Part shown: positions 25,401 to 33,828 of the stretch, in pieces
Position numbering within the stretch: position 1 is the first letter of the stretch
How the letters are laid out: each line of letters starts with the position of its first letter
Source: Dehalococcoidales bacterium
Lineage (GTDB): Bacteria; Chloroflexota; Dehalococcoidia; Dehalococcoidales; UBA3254
Reading direction: 5' to 3'
NCBI GenBank assembly: GCA_016926695.1
Contig: JAFGOB010000137.1
Location: 1-41,530, forward strand
DNA length: 41,530 nucleotides
The notes under the pieces: model-generated
Told to the model about the DNA's origin: nothing
What the model saw: only the letters and a program-made list of their open reading frames with translations
The model's database searches: none
Position numbers and translations under genes: made by a program

Positions 25401-26660
25401 GAATATGTTTTCCCGATCTATGATAATTTTCTAGAGAATCAAAGCTATCACTGCATTTATGACTTTTCAGAACCGCCAACACAAGAATCAAATGATAATA
25501 AGTTTTGGATAGCCTGTGACCCTATTAGTCCAGTGCTAGAGCATATTTTAAGATACCAGATTATGCAAAGAAGTCAAGTGCAAGAGATGGCTGTTCCGGA
25601 CGATCCCCTTAAGATAGCAAAAAAGATGTCAGAAAAATTCGATTCTCAAAAGTACGTATTATGTTTAATCAACAACAAAAAACAAGGACATGCTGTGATC
25701 CCTTACAAAATCAAGCAAGTGGATTCTGGATACGAAATATTTATATATAATCCTAATCATCCAGACTATGATGACGAATTGCCAAACAAATGTTGGCTAG
25801 AAGTTAAACAGGGCGAATGTTCGCTTTGGCAGCAAATTTTACCACCATTTTTTAAACCTAAATTAGAGATGATTGTAGATCAGCTTATACTTACGAACAT
25901 TCATGAGTTGTTTAACAACGGTAATGCCTTAAAACCAAATATCCCGGTTCCTGGTGATACTTTTTCACAATATTATCTTTATTCGACAACTTCTAGTCTT
26001 TTTTTGAAAGATCGTGCAGATCAGATATCAGGATACAAAAATGGTAAATATTATAATGAAATACCTGGTGTAAAATGGATATATAATTTTGGAGGACAGA
26101 ATATCAGTGAAGTGATACCTGAATTTCAACAATATGTAGCAACAAACGAAACTGATACTTTAATATGTGTTGAAGGATTCCAAAATGGTATTTATTCTTT
26201 AACAAAAATGGGGCCAGGTTATTTTGCTGATATTACCAATGTGAATACCTTTGAAGGAGCGATAGACATATATACAATTTCAGAAAATACAGTAATTCTA
26301 TCATTTAGTGAAGCCCAAGAATCCAAGACTTATAATTTGTTGTTATATAACGACAGTTACCCGCATGAAACATTCAAGGCAACAAATATTCCAGCATTTC
26401 CAGGTGGGAAATACTCATACAATGTTGATTGGGAGGCCCTCTCTCAAGGTCAAAGGGGTGTCATGGTCCAGATTGACCGCAACGGCGATGGTAAATTCGA
26501 GAGAGTGCTTTATTCGGATGGAGAATTGACCGGGGATGACTTTGCTGAAAAGGTCCCCTCAGTAAACGGTTGGGGTATAGCCGCGTTTATTATCTTCATC
26601 ACGGGCGGATTGGCCTGGCTAATGAGAAGAAAGAAATCCCCAAAATGGTATTCAACGTAA
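22482..26660 (+). CDS. Large exported protein: ASH-like domain, papain-like C-terminal region, membrane anchor
   Basis: The frame opens at 22395, but the signal peptide begins at MKKILSILFCLAIVISL, so I choose the ATG at 22482 (or 22476) after the binding site AGGGAG. The product is about 1390 aa. Numbered from 22395: a choice-of-anchor D/ASH-like domain (about 280-375), beta-rich regions, a calcium-type motif (DFDGDGSVDT), an Ig-like part (about 815-900), and a region with NCYGMS (Cys993), GHAVIPY (His1099) and IYNPNHP (Asn1119/1121). The order and spacing match the Cys-His-Asn/Asp layout of papain-like peptidases; this is inference. A final helix (GWGIAAFIIFITGGLAWLM) plus RRKK anchors it. 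The DNA from about 25150 to 26420 is clearly more AT-rich than the rest of the gene, hinting at a domain gained by transfer. Confidence 0.85.
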   Translation: MKKILSILFCLAIVISLTPVFSPHTAFALSQSPLARSTDLDLSGIPADKILIAGEQYTVIAKYFDPDGRTDLKYCWLAINTPYGRIILLWYQDTYYAPCVSEHSEFAELSGVDVETISEGYQGYRLKWRFRLKTRLPEFTSKMDFGVKAEDDSSNTSGNFSYNDTNASFRHSLPGSQTITVNSNVAARFVIVGADNYNGTTPWTTNTAPVGNYRIYWAMVNNYTPSSESKYLATNGCISFYAEYPASTQGPCIRTPVDSIDFRSVTGFGNIEKSIVIYNDGDEALQISNIVKTSGSPDFTYSGPSCPFAIYPNMSEEIKIRYTPSSTGYKEAVFTIQCNDSDHKVVYFGVSGTGTPAQANVPQIRWAGEKIVLELNKGTGFEGCAVNFSITRGPGIPINPQTTVDNTGIARSILTSDMQGKCVIKASIYRDDHSLMDENEFVVYFLEFEDISLGSLTGNRTGAGMWEPPNPWDSTSDVLSATLNPDNDSLLRARVKGWFMDGTSCSTRTQRIADFDGDGSVDTLLPAGRWVLPDDWSVLAGPLWQHNSPDWDLIDTPDDSIVGTSEPGPYINQDSSELIAGFPVIGPLSLLDDYSGNPVVAADATIPGQKRVTVVPDEILTWFDCPMPPAEISFQVEQGPGYFKETDKGSVYYLDSSRYSNPFYKVEIPAGPEIPSYVNGGGYFWDSWDQSSMAQGPYDFWTFFESDSGQTPSDTTHPTEAAVYSDNHGEAIVYMNGNWNTNLGSLSKIQAIADYPYVKMQRSIYSRDVGITWSSSTIDNIPPIVDNFSANKSVIVVGETIRFSYSVSDPGGSGLKQVELWEGTDTDGDGQPNWPTGNTEYVDIQTISGQSASGYFDYIPTFSGVHWYGIHVVDNASNLNDERNSNTGGSPGVFGPIFQNINTHIFHPKPDGYNFSNKGVMETTLSKDTRERIFNSAFDWTGVRPITREKYFDLWDNLWLIGNCYGMSLSSLMEYVFPIYDNFLENQSYHCIYDFSEPPTQESNDNKFWIACDPISPVLEHILRYQIMQRSQVQEMAVPDDPLKIAKKMSEKFDSQKYVLCLINNKKQGHAVIPYKIKQVDSGYEIFIYNPNHPDYDDELPNKCWLEVKQGECSLWQQILPPFFKPKLEMIVDQLILTNIHELFNNGNALKPNIPVPGDTFSQYYLYSTTSSLFLKDRADQISGYKNGKYYNEIPGVKWIYNFGGQNISEVIPEFQQYVATNETDTLICVEGFQNGIYSLTKMGPGYFADITNVNTFEGAIDIYTISENTVILSFSEAQESKTYNLLLYNDSYPHETFKATNIPAFPGGKYSYNVDWEALSQGQRGVMVQIDRNGDGKFERVLYSDGELTGDDFAEKVPSVNGWGIAAFIIFITGGLAWLMRRKKSPKWYST

Positions 26661-26866
26661 TGTTGCAGGTCGTTACCTGAACAACAAGTGCACATATCTC
26701 ATCCATTCTTGAGAAGCCCAAAGAGAAAATTTGCGTTTTCCAGGCCTTTGATAGAAAAAAAGGATTTATCCAGCGGAAGTTACTCCGCGTCAAGGACGTC
26801 CGATTTTTAGTAAAAAATACCCCACAAGACAATTGAGTAGCACACTGTAAATTTGATTGACTGTCG
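26661..26866. other. Convergent intergenic gap
   Basis: This lies between the ends of two converging genes. I see no hairpin followed by a T run and no small gene. Confidence 0.4.
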
Positions 26867-29800
26867 CTACCCTGGTCTGCTCAATGGAATCGAAATGCAG
26901 AACAGACTGCCCTTCCCGAGATCGCTCTCTACCCAGATCCGGCCACCGTGAGCTTCAACTATTTGTTTTGAAATGGCCAATCCCAGGCCTAGTCCCGGGA
27001 ACTTCAAACGGTCCTGTTCTACGCGGTGATAAGGCTGGAAAAGTCTTGACTGTTCACTCCTGGAGATTCCAATACCCTGGTCCCGGACCTCTATCATGAA
27101 ATTTGTGCCTTCAACAAATGCTCTGATACTCATTTCACCTTTTTCAGGGCTGAATTTGCTGGCGTTTGACAATAAATTGGATATTACCTGTTCCAGGCGT
27201 AAGGGATCAACCATAACAGCCGGTAAATTATCAGCCAGATCATCATTCAATCTTTGATTCTTTTGTTTTAGAGTGGGTTCAAAGCGGTTGAGTATACCTC
27301 GCAGGAAGGCATCAAGGTCAGTACTCCTTTTTCTTAGCTTGAATGTACCCCGCGCATATTTTGCCAGCTCGAGTAGTTCTTCCAGCCGGGTGACCAGCGT
27401 TTCGGCCCCAAACTCGATATTGGAACACAATTTTTTTTGAATCTCCGAATGCTGGGATTGAAGCAGATCGCTAAGGAGACCGGCTGAAGCCAGAATAGGA
27501 GTGAGGGGCGTCCTTAGTTCATGGGCCAGAACATCAATGAACATACCTCTGGCCTTGGCTTCAGTCTGCAATTCTTCTTTCTGTTTCTTTTCATTTTCAT
27601 AAAGGTCTACAATCTGTTTTTCCATTTTTTTTCGCTCAGTGATATCAACCCAACTTATTAAATAATATTTCACCTCATCGTCTTCTTTGACATGATTGAT
27701 AAACGTGGTAATCCAGAAAGTCTCTCCGTTTTTCTTACGGCACATCCTCTCCCTGGTCTCATATCGTTTTAAAAACGCTGTACCTCTCTCGATATCATAC
27801 TTTGCAGCTTGATCATCGGACCACCATGGATAAGGCGCTTGTGCTCCTGTTATTTCATCCGAAGAAAATCCTGTAATTCTCTCGAAAGCCGGATTGACGG
27901 ATCTGATTGTGCTGTCCGGGTTAATCACGATCAAGGGAGTAGGCGTGTTATTCAAGAGGCTGGCGTTATAGAGCTGGCTTTGTTTCAGGGATTCTTCTAT
28001 GCGTTTTCTCTCGGAGACATCCCTGGCAACTCCGATGGTGCTGACAAGGTTGCCCTTTTCATCGTGGATTTTTGAAACGCTGTCCTCGATCCAGACATAA
28101 TGGCCGTCCTTGTGCCTCCAGCGTACTGTCACGGAATTACCCGCTGTTTGTTCCCTGGATTCCAGGAATCTCTGCACTGTCGGTATATCGTCCGGATGAG
28201 TGATCTCCTCCAGCCAGTTACGCCGGTAGAGTATCTCTTCCGGTTTATAACCCAGTATTTTTTCTATCGCCGGGCTTATGTAATCGATTTCAATATACAG
28301 TCCTGAAATCACACGATAAATGGCATCCTGGGCGATTTCGGAAATCCGGCGCAGCCTCTCTTCACTCTCTTTTAATCTGCTTTCGACGGCTGTTTTTTTC
28401 TCTTCGATTTCTAACCTCTCCATTGCCATTCCCAGGTCGCGGGCCAGCTCGTTGAGTAACTTCAACTCTTCATCGTTTATGTTTATGTCCTGGCGTGTTA
28501 GCACAAAAAATGCTCCCCAAACCTTCTCCTTGTAGCAGATGGGTACCACCGCAATATATGCTCCCTTTTCTACAGGAATATAGGTAGGGCAATCCCGGCA
28601 GAGAGTCTCGCCTTCACAAAATGTTACAACTTGCTTTTCACTTAAAGCCTGCTGAACACATTTGGGAAATATCCCATTATTCAACGAAGCAGCCAGCGGT
28701 TTAAAACCGACTCCGATGCCATACTCCGCTAAATAGAGTGCTTTCCTGTTTTCATTTATCCCGATTGCCCAGCAGGAATGATAGCCGCGCGACTCCACCA
28801 GGCTCTTACAGGTCTGAACCAGGATTTTTTGCGGGTCTATTTCACGCGTAATTACCTGGTTTATGTCTCTTATAGCTCTTAAAACGCGGTTGGTATTTTT
28901 GAGGTCCTGTTCAGTTTTTTTTCGTTTGGTGATATCCCTGGCAATACCTACTGTGCCCATTACCTTGCCGCTCTTGTCGAAAACCGGGGTCTTAATGGTT
29001 TCTATCCATTGTATTTTCTCTTTACCGCTGAAAGCCTCTTCTATGGTTTTACCAACTCCGGTTTCCATTACCTTCAGGTCATCCGCCCGGTAGCTTTCCG
29101 CCAGCTCAGCCGGATAATAATCGCTATCTTTCTTACCCAGCATTGCCTCAGGCGGTACCCCTGTTGATGTCCCCATGGCTTTGTTTACAGCTATAAAGCG
29201 GCCACGGGTGTCCTTGATCCAGGCCATGTCCGGAATATTGTCCAGTATATACTGTTGCTGGATCTGCAACCTTTCAATTTCATCCTTGTCCGTTTTTCTC
29301 TCGGTGACATCTACCGTGAGGATAAAAATACCCTCATCCACCGGATGGATGTACATATCGAACCAGCCGGATTCTTTTTTGCTGTATTTATACTCGTGTT
29401 CAACGCGATGCGAGCGCCTGTTTTCCATACAGTCCCGCATGGCCGCAAACTGACGGGTCTTTTCTATTCCCGGAAAGGCATCCATCAGCTTACGGTCCAA
29501 CAGGTCTTCTTTCCTGTTCCGACCCTGCCTGGCGGCCATGCTGTTTAAAAACAAAATACGCCAATCAAAACCAATAATCTGGCAGCCTTCCTGCATGTTT
29601 TCCAGCGTACTGTGGTAGCGCTGTTCACTGGCTTTCAGGACTTCCTCCATCTTTTTACGCTCGGTAATATCAATACTGGCGGCAATGATATAATCTTTAC
29701 CTTCAAGTTTCATTTTACGGGTGTTCAATAAAGAAGTGCGCAGCTCACCCTCCTTTGATTGGAATTGGATTTCCACAGCGTTGTTTTCAGTCTGTATTGT

Positions 29801-30373
29801 CCCTTTTGCTCCGGTAATATTGCTCTCTGTGTTTTCAGAAGGGCCGACCGGGGATACAGGCCGACCGATAAAATATGATTTCTGATAACCGCTGTGCTCC
29901 ACAAAATGGTCGTTGACATCGATAAATCGCATTTCCGGGTAGGTGGCGATTGCCAGGGGAACAGGTACGGCATTAAAAAATTGTGAAAATTTTTCTTCGG
30001 AGAACCGAAGTGATTCCTCCAGCTTTTTTTGTTTTGTTATTTCAATCAGGGTAATCACCGTATAAGACCGCTGGTCGTCTTCCCGTATCATGCTGACCGA
30101 CCTTTCCACCCAGAGGCTTTCTCTGTTTTTCCCGAGGATCATCCATTCCATTTTTGAGGCTGGATTGTTCAGCCATGTTTTAGCGTATTCCGGTTGCCTG
30201 TCTTGCGGCCAGAAGGAGAAGGGAGGTTTTTGCCCGACAACGTCTGCGGAGTAAAAACCGGTCAAATCCGTAAAAGGCTGATTTACATACAAGATTGAAC
30301 CGGCATTCGGATCTGTAATCATGGCGGGATAAGCCAGGCATGAGAATATTTTCAGGCTTGTTTCTTTCAGCAT
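26867..30373 (-). CDS. Soluble multi-PAS/GAF sensor histidine kinase
   Basis: 1168 aa with no membrane segment, so a cytoplasmic sensor. In order: four PAS domains (about 10-115, 120-235, 245-360, 370-490), a GAF domain (about 505-665; SRGYHSCWAIGINENRKALYLAEYG), two more PAS domains (about 675-800, 805-925), then HisKA with phospho-acceptor His951 (VLAHELRTPLTP) and a HATPase domain (about 1055-1165; N box VISNLLSNASKF, G boxes VRDQGIGIS and GLGLGLAISKQIVEAHGG). No receiver domain and no response regulator gene is nearby, so the partner is elsewhere. The PAC ends (DITERKK, DVSERKR) are regular. GAF cysteines (FCEGETLCRDCPTY) might bind metal or sense redox, which is speculation. The start ATG at 30373 has GGGAGAG before it. 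Confidence 0.94.
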   Translation of the reverse strand: MLKETSLKIFSCLAYPAMITDPNAGSILYVNQPFTDLTGFYSADVVGQKPPFSFWPQDRQPEYAKTWLNNPASKMEWMILGKNRESLWVERSVSMIREDDQRSYTVITLIEITKQKKLEESLRFSEEKFSQFFNAVPVPLAIATYPEMRFIDVNDHFVEHSGYQKSYFIGRPVSPVGPSENTESNITGAKGTIQTENNAVEIQFQSKEGELRTSLLNTRKMKLEGKDYIIAASIDITERKKMEEVLKASEQRYHSTLENMQEGCQIIGFDWRILFLNSMAARQGRNRKEDLLDRKLMDAFPGIEKTRQFAAMRDCMENRRSHRVEHEYKYSKKESGWFDMYIHPVDEGIFILTVDVTERKTDKDEIERLQIQQQYILDNIPDMAWIKDTRGRFIAVNKAMGTSTGVPPEAMLGKKDSDYYPAELAESYRADDLKVMETGVGKTIEEAFSGKEKIQWIETIKTPVFDKSGKVMGTVGIARDITKRKKTEQDLKNTNRVLRAIRDINQVITREIDPQKILVQTCKSLVESRGYHSCWAIGINENRKALYLAEYGIGVGFKPLAASLNNGIFPKCVQQALSEKQVVTFCEGETLCRDCPTYIPVEKGAYIAVVPICYKEKVWGAFFVLTRQDININDEELKLLNELARDLGMAMERLEIEEKKTAVESRLKESEERLRRISEIAQDAIYRVISGLYIEIDYISPAIEKILGYKPEEILYRRNWLEEITHPDDIPTVQRFLESREQTAGNSVTVRWRHKDGHYVWIEDSVSKIHDEKGNLVSTIGVARDVSERKRIEESLKQSQLYNASLLNNTPTPLIVINPDSTIRSVNPAFERITGFSSDEITGAQAPYPWWSDDQAAKYDIERGTAFLKRYETRERMCRKKNGETFWITTFINHVKEDDEVKYYLISWVDITERKKMEKQIVDLYENEKKQKEELQTEAKARGMFIDVLAHELRTPLTPILASAGLLSDLLQSQHSEIQKKLCSNIEFGAETLVTRLEELLELAKYARGTFKLRKRSTDLDAFLRGILNRFEPTLKQKNQRLNDDLADNLPAVMVDPLRLEQVISNLLSNASKFSPEKGEMSIRAFVEGTNFMIEVRDQGIGISRSEQSRLFQPYHRVEQDRLKFPGLGLGLAISKQIVEAHGGRIWVESDLGKGSLFCISIPLSRPG

Positions 30374-30563
30374 TTTAACTCTCCCTACTGCCCCGATCAG
30401 TCAATCGGACTACATTCAGACGTATAAGAATATTATCATTAAGTGAGGCTGAATGTCCAAAACCGGGAAGGTAAAAATTTCTGGAGCTGGAGCGACAGAC
30501 CATACCCGCAGCCGGGGCGGAAGCCCACGCCGCCGAGCTGCCGGTGTCAGATGGACGGGCTGG

Positions 30564-30833
30564 TCAGTAGATCATTCCACCTGCCAGTAAATGGGCATTC
30601 CAGCCCACTATTCCACAGTAGACCAGCAGAAAGAGTGAGGATATCCAGAAGGACAGCCTGGGATAACGCCTGTGAACATCCCAGAGTATGAAAACGGCCA
30701 GTAGTACTCCCAGGACCTTGATAAGAATCAGCTTGGACTCGCCCGCGACTCCCACCAGGAATGGATTGGACTCATGGGCGATATCCCTCTGAATCAGTAT
30801 GTTGGTCAAAACCCCGTCGGCAACCACCATCAA
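30564..30833 (-). CDS. Small membrane protein, DUF5658-like, start uncertain
   Basis: The C-terminal part has hydrophobic helices (LILIKVLGVLLAVFILW and FWISSLFLLVYCGIVGWNAHLL) and the motif VADGVLTNILIQRDIAHESNPF, the D-x-x-x-T...E-x-N-P pattern of DUF5658 proteins. The first usable start is TTG at 30833, but the same frame stays open upstream and encodes KKGILYILGTLIL, which would complete the first membrane helix. No ATG, GTG or TTG is found there, so the true start may be a rare codon (ATT or CTG type). The gene follows the isochorismatase-like gene by about 60 bases and is probably cotranscribed with it. Its function is unknown. Confidence 0.6.
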   Translation of the reverse strand: MMVVADGVLTNILIQRDIAHESNPFLVGVAGESKLILIKVLGVLLAVFILWDVHRRYPRLSFWISSLFLLVYCGIVGWNAHLLAGGMIY

Positions 30834-30892
30834 GATCAGTGTGCCGAGGATATATAAAATACCCTTTTTACCGTATGGCCGGTGAGGTTTCT

Positions 30893-31432
30893 CTATTTTA
30901 TCACCTTCAGCATTTCTTTGAACGCGGGATTTTCAGCCGTCTCCAAAAGCTCGTATAAAGCCATCTCTGAGACGGTCAGCCTGGCCCCTTCACTCTGAAG
31001 CCTGCTCAGGGTAATTTCGCGGTTTCTGACCGCGCGGGAAGAGACCACATCCGCCGCAACATGTACCTCGTAGCCGGAGGACAAAAGTTCCAGTGTTGTC
31101 TGGTAGACACAGATGTGGGCTTCGATGCCGCAGATGATAACCTGCTTCCGTTTCAGATTAACCAGGGTCTGCTGAAAACCGCTGTCCCGGTAGCAACTGA
31201 AGCTGAATTTGGGCAGGGGAGTGATACCTGGCAGGCACTCCATCAGTTCGGGCAGGGTGGGACCCAACCCCCTGGGGTTTTGTTCGGTCAGGATCACGGG
31301 TACACCCAGTACACGAGCGCCTGAGGAGAGTTTGCGAGCGTTCTCAAGCAGGGTTTCTTTCTCGTACATCACATTCCAGAGTTTTCCCTGTATATCAATA
31401 ATCACCAGGACGGTATTTTCGGTTTTCAGCAT
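30893..31432 (-). CDS. Isochorismatase-fold cysteine hydrolase
   Basis: The catalytic triad of the family is in place with the ATG at 31432: Asp13 (VIIDIQ), Lys75 (PLPKFSFS) and Cys108 (GIEAHICVYQT), including the family's usual cis-peptide region before the Cys. The product of 179 aa is the short YcaC-like form. The family covers nicotinamidases, ureidoacrylate hydrolases and similar amidases, and the substrate cannot be told here. I choose 31432 over the TTG at 31441 because AGGAG lies nine bases before that ATG. No signal peptide is present. Confidence 0.9.
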   Translation of the reverse strand: MLKTENTVLVIIDIQGKLWNVMYEKETLLENARKLSSGARVLGVPVILTEQNPRGLGPTLPELMECLPGITPLPKFSFSCYRDSGFQQTLVNLKRKQVIICGIEAHICVYQTTLELLSSGYEVHVAADVVSSRAVRNREITLSRLQSEGARLTVSEMALYELLETAENPAFKEMLKVIK

Positions 31433-31482
31433 TCGAAACAACTCCTTATAAGATTTATATGACCAGGTAATAATGTATCGTA

Positions 31483-32217
31483 TTACTTACGGATCATGCT
31501 TGATCCTCCGGTTATACGGGTGTTGCTGATGAGAGGATTTCCCATGTAGAAGATTTTAGAAGCCCCGCTTAAATCCACGTCGAACCTTCCGGATACATTC
31601 AGGATCGCTTCAGAGGCGTCTTCCAGCTTGACCTGGGCGGTAATCAGGTTAAAGTTTTCAAGGTCCAGCTTGCTGTCGGAACATTCCAGCTCCAGTCTCA
31701 TTGACGAGCCTGTCAATATTACCTGACTGGATTTGGCAAGATGAAAACGGGTAATAATAGCTTCCATGTCTCCTTTTAACACGCAATCACCGGAAAGGAA
31801 AAGGGTGAAATCAGAGATCGATTTGAATCCGCTCAGGCTGGCCTTGACTCCATCGGATAGATTCAGGCTGGTTATTTCCGGCATTCCGATACGTATCTTC
31901 AAGCTGGTCGGGAAAAAAGTAGCCGGGGCTTCTATCCTGACCTTCAAGGTCCTGCGTTCCAGGGAAATTTGCAGACGGCTGATCAAATTATCGTCCGTAC
32001 TGAGCGTGACCTGGTAAGAGTCCGAATGGAAAATTTCCAGGACAAAGGGACCTTTTATGTTAATGCTGTTAAAATCTTTCACCTTCAAATTTTGATCGAT
32101 GATATTGCCCGAGCCATTCATTGAACTGCCCGCTCTGGAGCAGCCGGCGAGGAGTATGGCCAGGGTAATACAAAGTATAATCAAAAACTTGAAACGGTTT
32201 CGAAGTGCTTTTTTCAT
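31483..32217 (-). CDS. GIN-domain (DUF2807) lipoprotein
   Basis: The N-terminus is a lipoprotein signal, MKKALRNRFKFLIILCITLAI followed by LLAGC, so the mature protein starts at the Cys (residue 26 from the ATG at 32217). The rest is a beta-helical head GIN domain (DUF2807) with repeated strands such as FNSINIKGPFVLEIF, LNLSDGVKASLSG, LEDASEAILNVSG and FDVDLSGASKI. I choose 32217 over 32235 because AGGG precedes it and the basic n-region is then normal. GIN-domain lipoproteins are common and their function is unknown. It stands alone, with short flanking gaps. Confidence 0.9.
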   Translation of the reverse strand: MKKALRNRFKFLIILCITLAILLAGCSRAGSSMNGSGNIIDQNLKVKDFNSINIKGPFVLEIFHSDSYQVTLSTDDNLISRLQISLERRTLKVRIEAPATFFPTSLKIRIGMPEITSLNLSDGVKASLSGFKSISDFTLFLSGDCVLKGDMEAIITRFHLAKSSQVILTGSSMRLELECSDSKLDLENFNLITAQVKLEDASEAILNVSGRFDVDLSGASKIFYMGNPLISNTRITGGSSMIRK

Positions 32218-32535
32218 TTCCCTGCTATTAAACATGAATAATAAATATGGTAGCAGGAATCCGTATAATAGTCGAATCCGGGGCCCTTGCTCCGCCGCTT
32301 TACGAAGCTAATCGAGCCTGAATTATTCCACTAAAATAATGAGCAATCTCAGGCTTATGGGGAGAAATTTAGTAGTGGATCAAGGGAGTCAACTTTTCAT
32401 TTCATGCCTGATATTCCATAATAATACTAGGTGATTAATTGTAATCAAGGCCGGATTTCTTGTGCGGTCCGCGTAACAGATGCTATTATTGAAACAGGAT
32501 AATCAGATAATCCATATGATATTGGAGATTAAAAT
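32218..32535. other. Intergenic region with nested inverted repeats
   Basis: No gene is visible. AGCCTGA (32315-32321) pairs with TCAGGCT (32349-32355), and inside it ATTATT (32322-32327) pairs with AATAAT (32335-32340), a possible two-part hairpin about 180 bases before the next gene. GGAG lies just before the ATG at 32536. Confidence 0.4.
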
Positions 32536-33828
32536 ATGAGTACTCTTTATATAGTATATCTAATACTATTTGTTATCTGTATTGGAGGTTCAGCCTTTTT
32601 CTCCATCTCGGAGATTGCCTTTGTATCTCTACAGAGGTTCAAGCTGGAGCGATTGCTGGAAACCAAAACCAAAGGTGCAGCTCTTGTTGAATCCCTGGTG
32701 AAGCGTCCGGAGAAACTTTTGTCCACCATTCTATTGGGCAACAACTTTACTAATACGGCAGCATCCACGCTGGGTACTCTTCTGGCGATAGAGTATTTTG
32801 GAGCCAGCGGAGCCCTGATCGCCACATTCGGCGTTACTATCCTGGTGCTGGTCTTCGGCGATACTCTTCCCAAGACCACGGGTGCGCATCATGCCGAGAC
32901 TGTTTCACTTAAACTGGCGGGAGCGGTCAAGACAGTGTCAATCATCTTCAGCCCGTTTGTCATAATCTTGAGCTGGTTTGCTACCAGCTTTGGTAAGATG
33001 ATCGGCGCCCGCCCTGTGGGGGGTTCCCTGATAAGTGAGGAAGAGATACGCACGATGATAAACGTGGGAAGCCGGGACGGGATTGTACAGAAGGATGAAG
33101 CGGAAATGCTGCACAAGGTCTTTGAATTCGGCGATCGCCCGGCACGCGAGGTGATGGTACCCCGCACCGAGGTTATCTGGGTTGAAAAGGGGCTTAAGAT
33201 TGAAGATTTTTTCAAGCTGTACATGGAGCGCCCGCTCAACCGTTACCCTGTTTTTCAAGAGGAAAGAGATAACGTCATAGGAATAATTTCCGTTAAGGAT
33301 GTGTTGATGAGCCTGGCCAGGGGCACGTGCGACGTAGAAAGAACGATTGACGATCTGGTCCGGCCGACCTATTTTGCCCCGGAAGGAAAACGGATCGGTG
33401 AGCTGCTGACCGAGATGCGGGATCAAAATTTTCACCTGTGCGTTATCGTCGATGAGTACGGAGGTACCGCCGGTATCGTGACACTGACCCAGCTTGTGGA
33501 GGAAATCGTAGGTGATGTCAAGGACGAGTTCTCTGTCTCGGAAAAGGACTTTGAAATTATCAATGACTACACCTTTCAGATCGACGGTACCATGCGTGTC
33601 GAGGATGTAAACGAAGAAATGAACCTTGGTCTGCCCCTGGGCGAATATGAGACGGTGGCCGGCTTTGTCTTGAAACTGCTGGGGCATATTCCCAAAACGG
33701 GGGAACAGCTTCGCTATAAACACCTCAAGCTGGCAGTGACCCGTATGAGAGGTCGTAAAATAGAAGAAATACTTATTACAAAGGAAAAACATGCAGCGCT
33801 TACGAATAAAGTTCAGCCGGGGACCTGA
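32536..33828 (+). CDS. CNNM/HlyC-CorC-type membrane protein with CBS pair
   Basis: 430 aa: an N-terminal DUF21/CNNM membrane domain of about 190 aa with three to four helices (LFVICIGGSAFFSISEIAFVSL, GVTILVLVFGDTLPKT), a CBS pair (about 205-325; REVMVPRTEVIWVEKG, NVIGIISVKDVLMS) and a C-terminal CorC_HlyC domain (about 340-415; FQIDGTMRVEDVNEEM, ETVAGFVLKLLGHIP). Members act in Mg2+ or other divalent cation efflux; the older name haemolysin is misleading. The start is well supported by the binding site. The last 38 bases overlap the next gene, so the two are cotranscribed. Confidence 0.94.
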   Translation: MSTLYIVYLILFVICIGGSAFFSISEIAFVSLQRFKLERLLETKTKGAALVESLVKRPEKLLSTILLGNNFTNTAASTLGTLLAIEYFGASGALIATFGVTILVLVFGDTLPKTTGAHHAETVSLKLAGAVKTVSIIFSPFVIILSWFATSFGKMIGARPVGGSLISEEEIRTMINVGSRDGIVQKDEAEMLHKVFEFGDRPAREVMVPRTEVIWVEKGLKIEDFFKLYMERPLNRYPVFQEERDNVIGIISVKDVLMSLARGTCDVERTIDDLVRPTYFAPEGKRIGELLTEMRDQNFHLCVIVDEYGGTAGIVTLTQLVEEIVGDVKDEFSVSEKDFEIINDYTFQIDGTMRVEDVNEEMNLGLPLGEYETVAGFVLKLLGHIPKTGEQLRYKHLKLAVTRMRGRKIEEILITKEKHAALTNKVQPGT

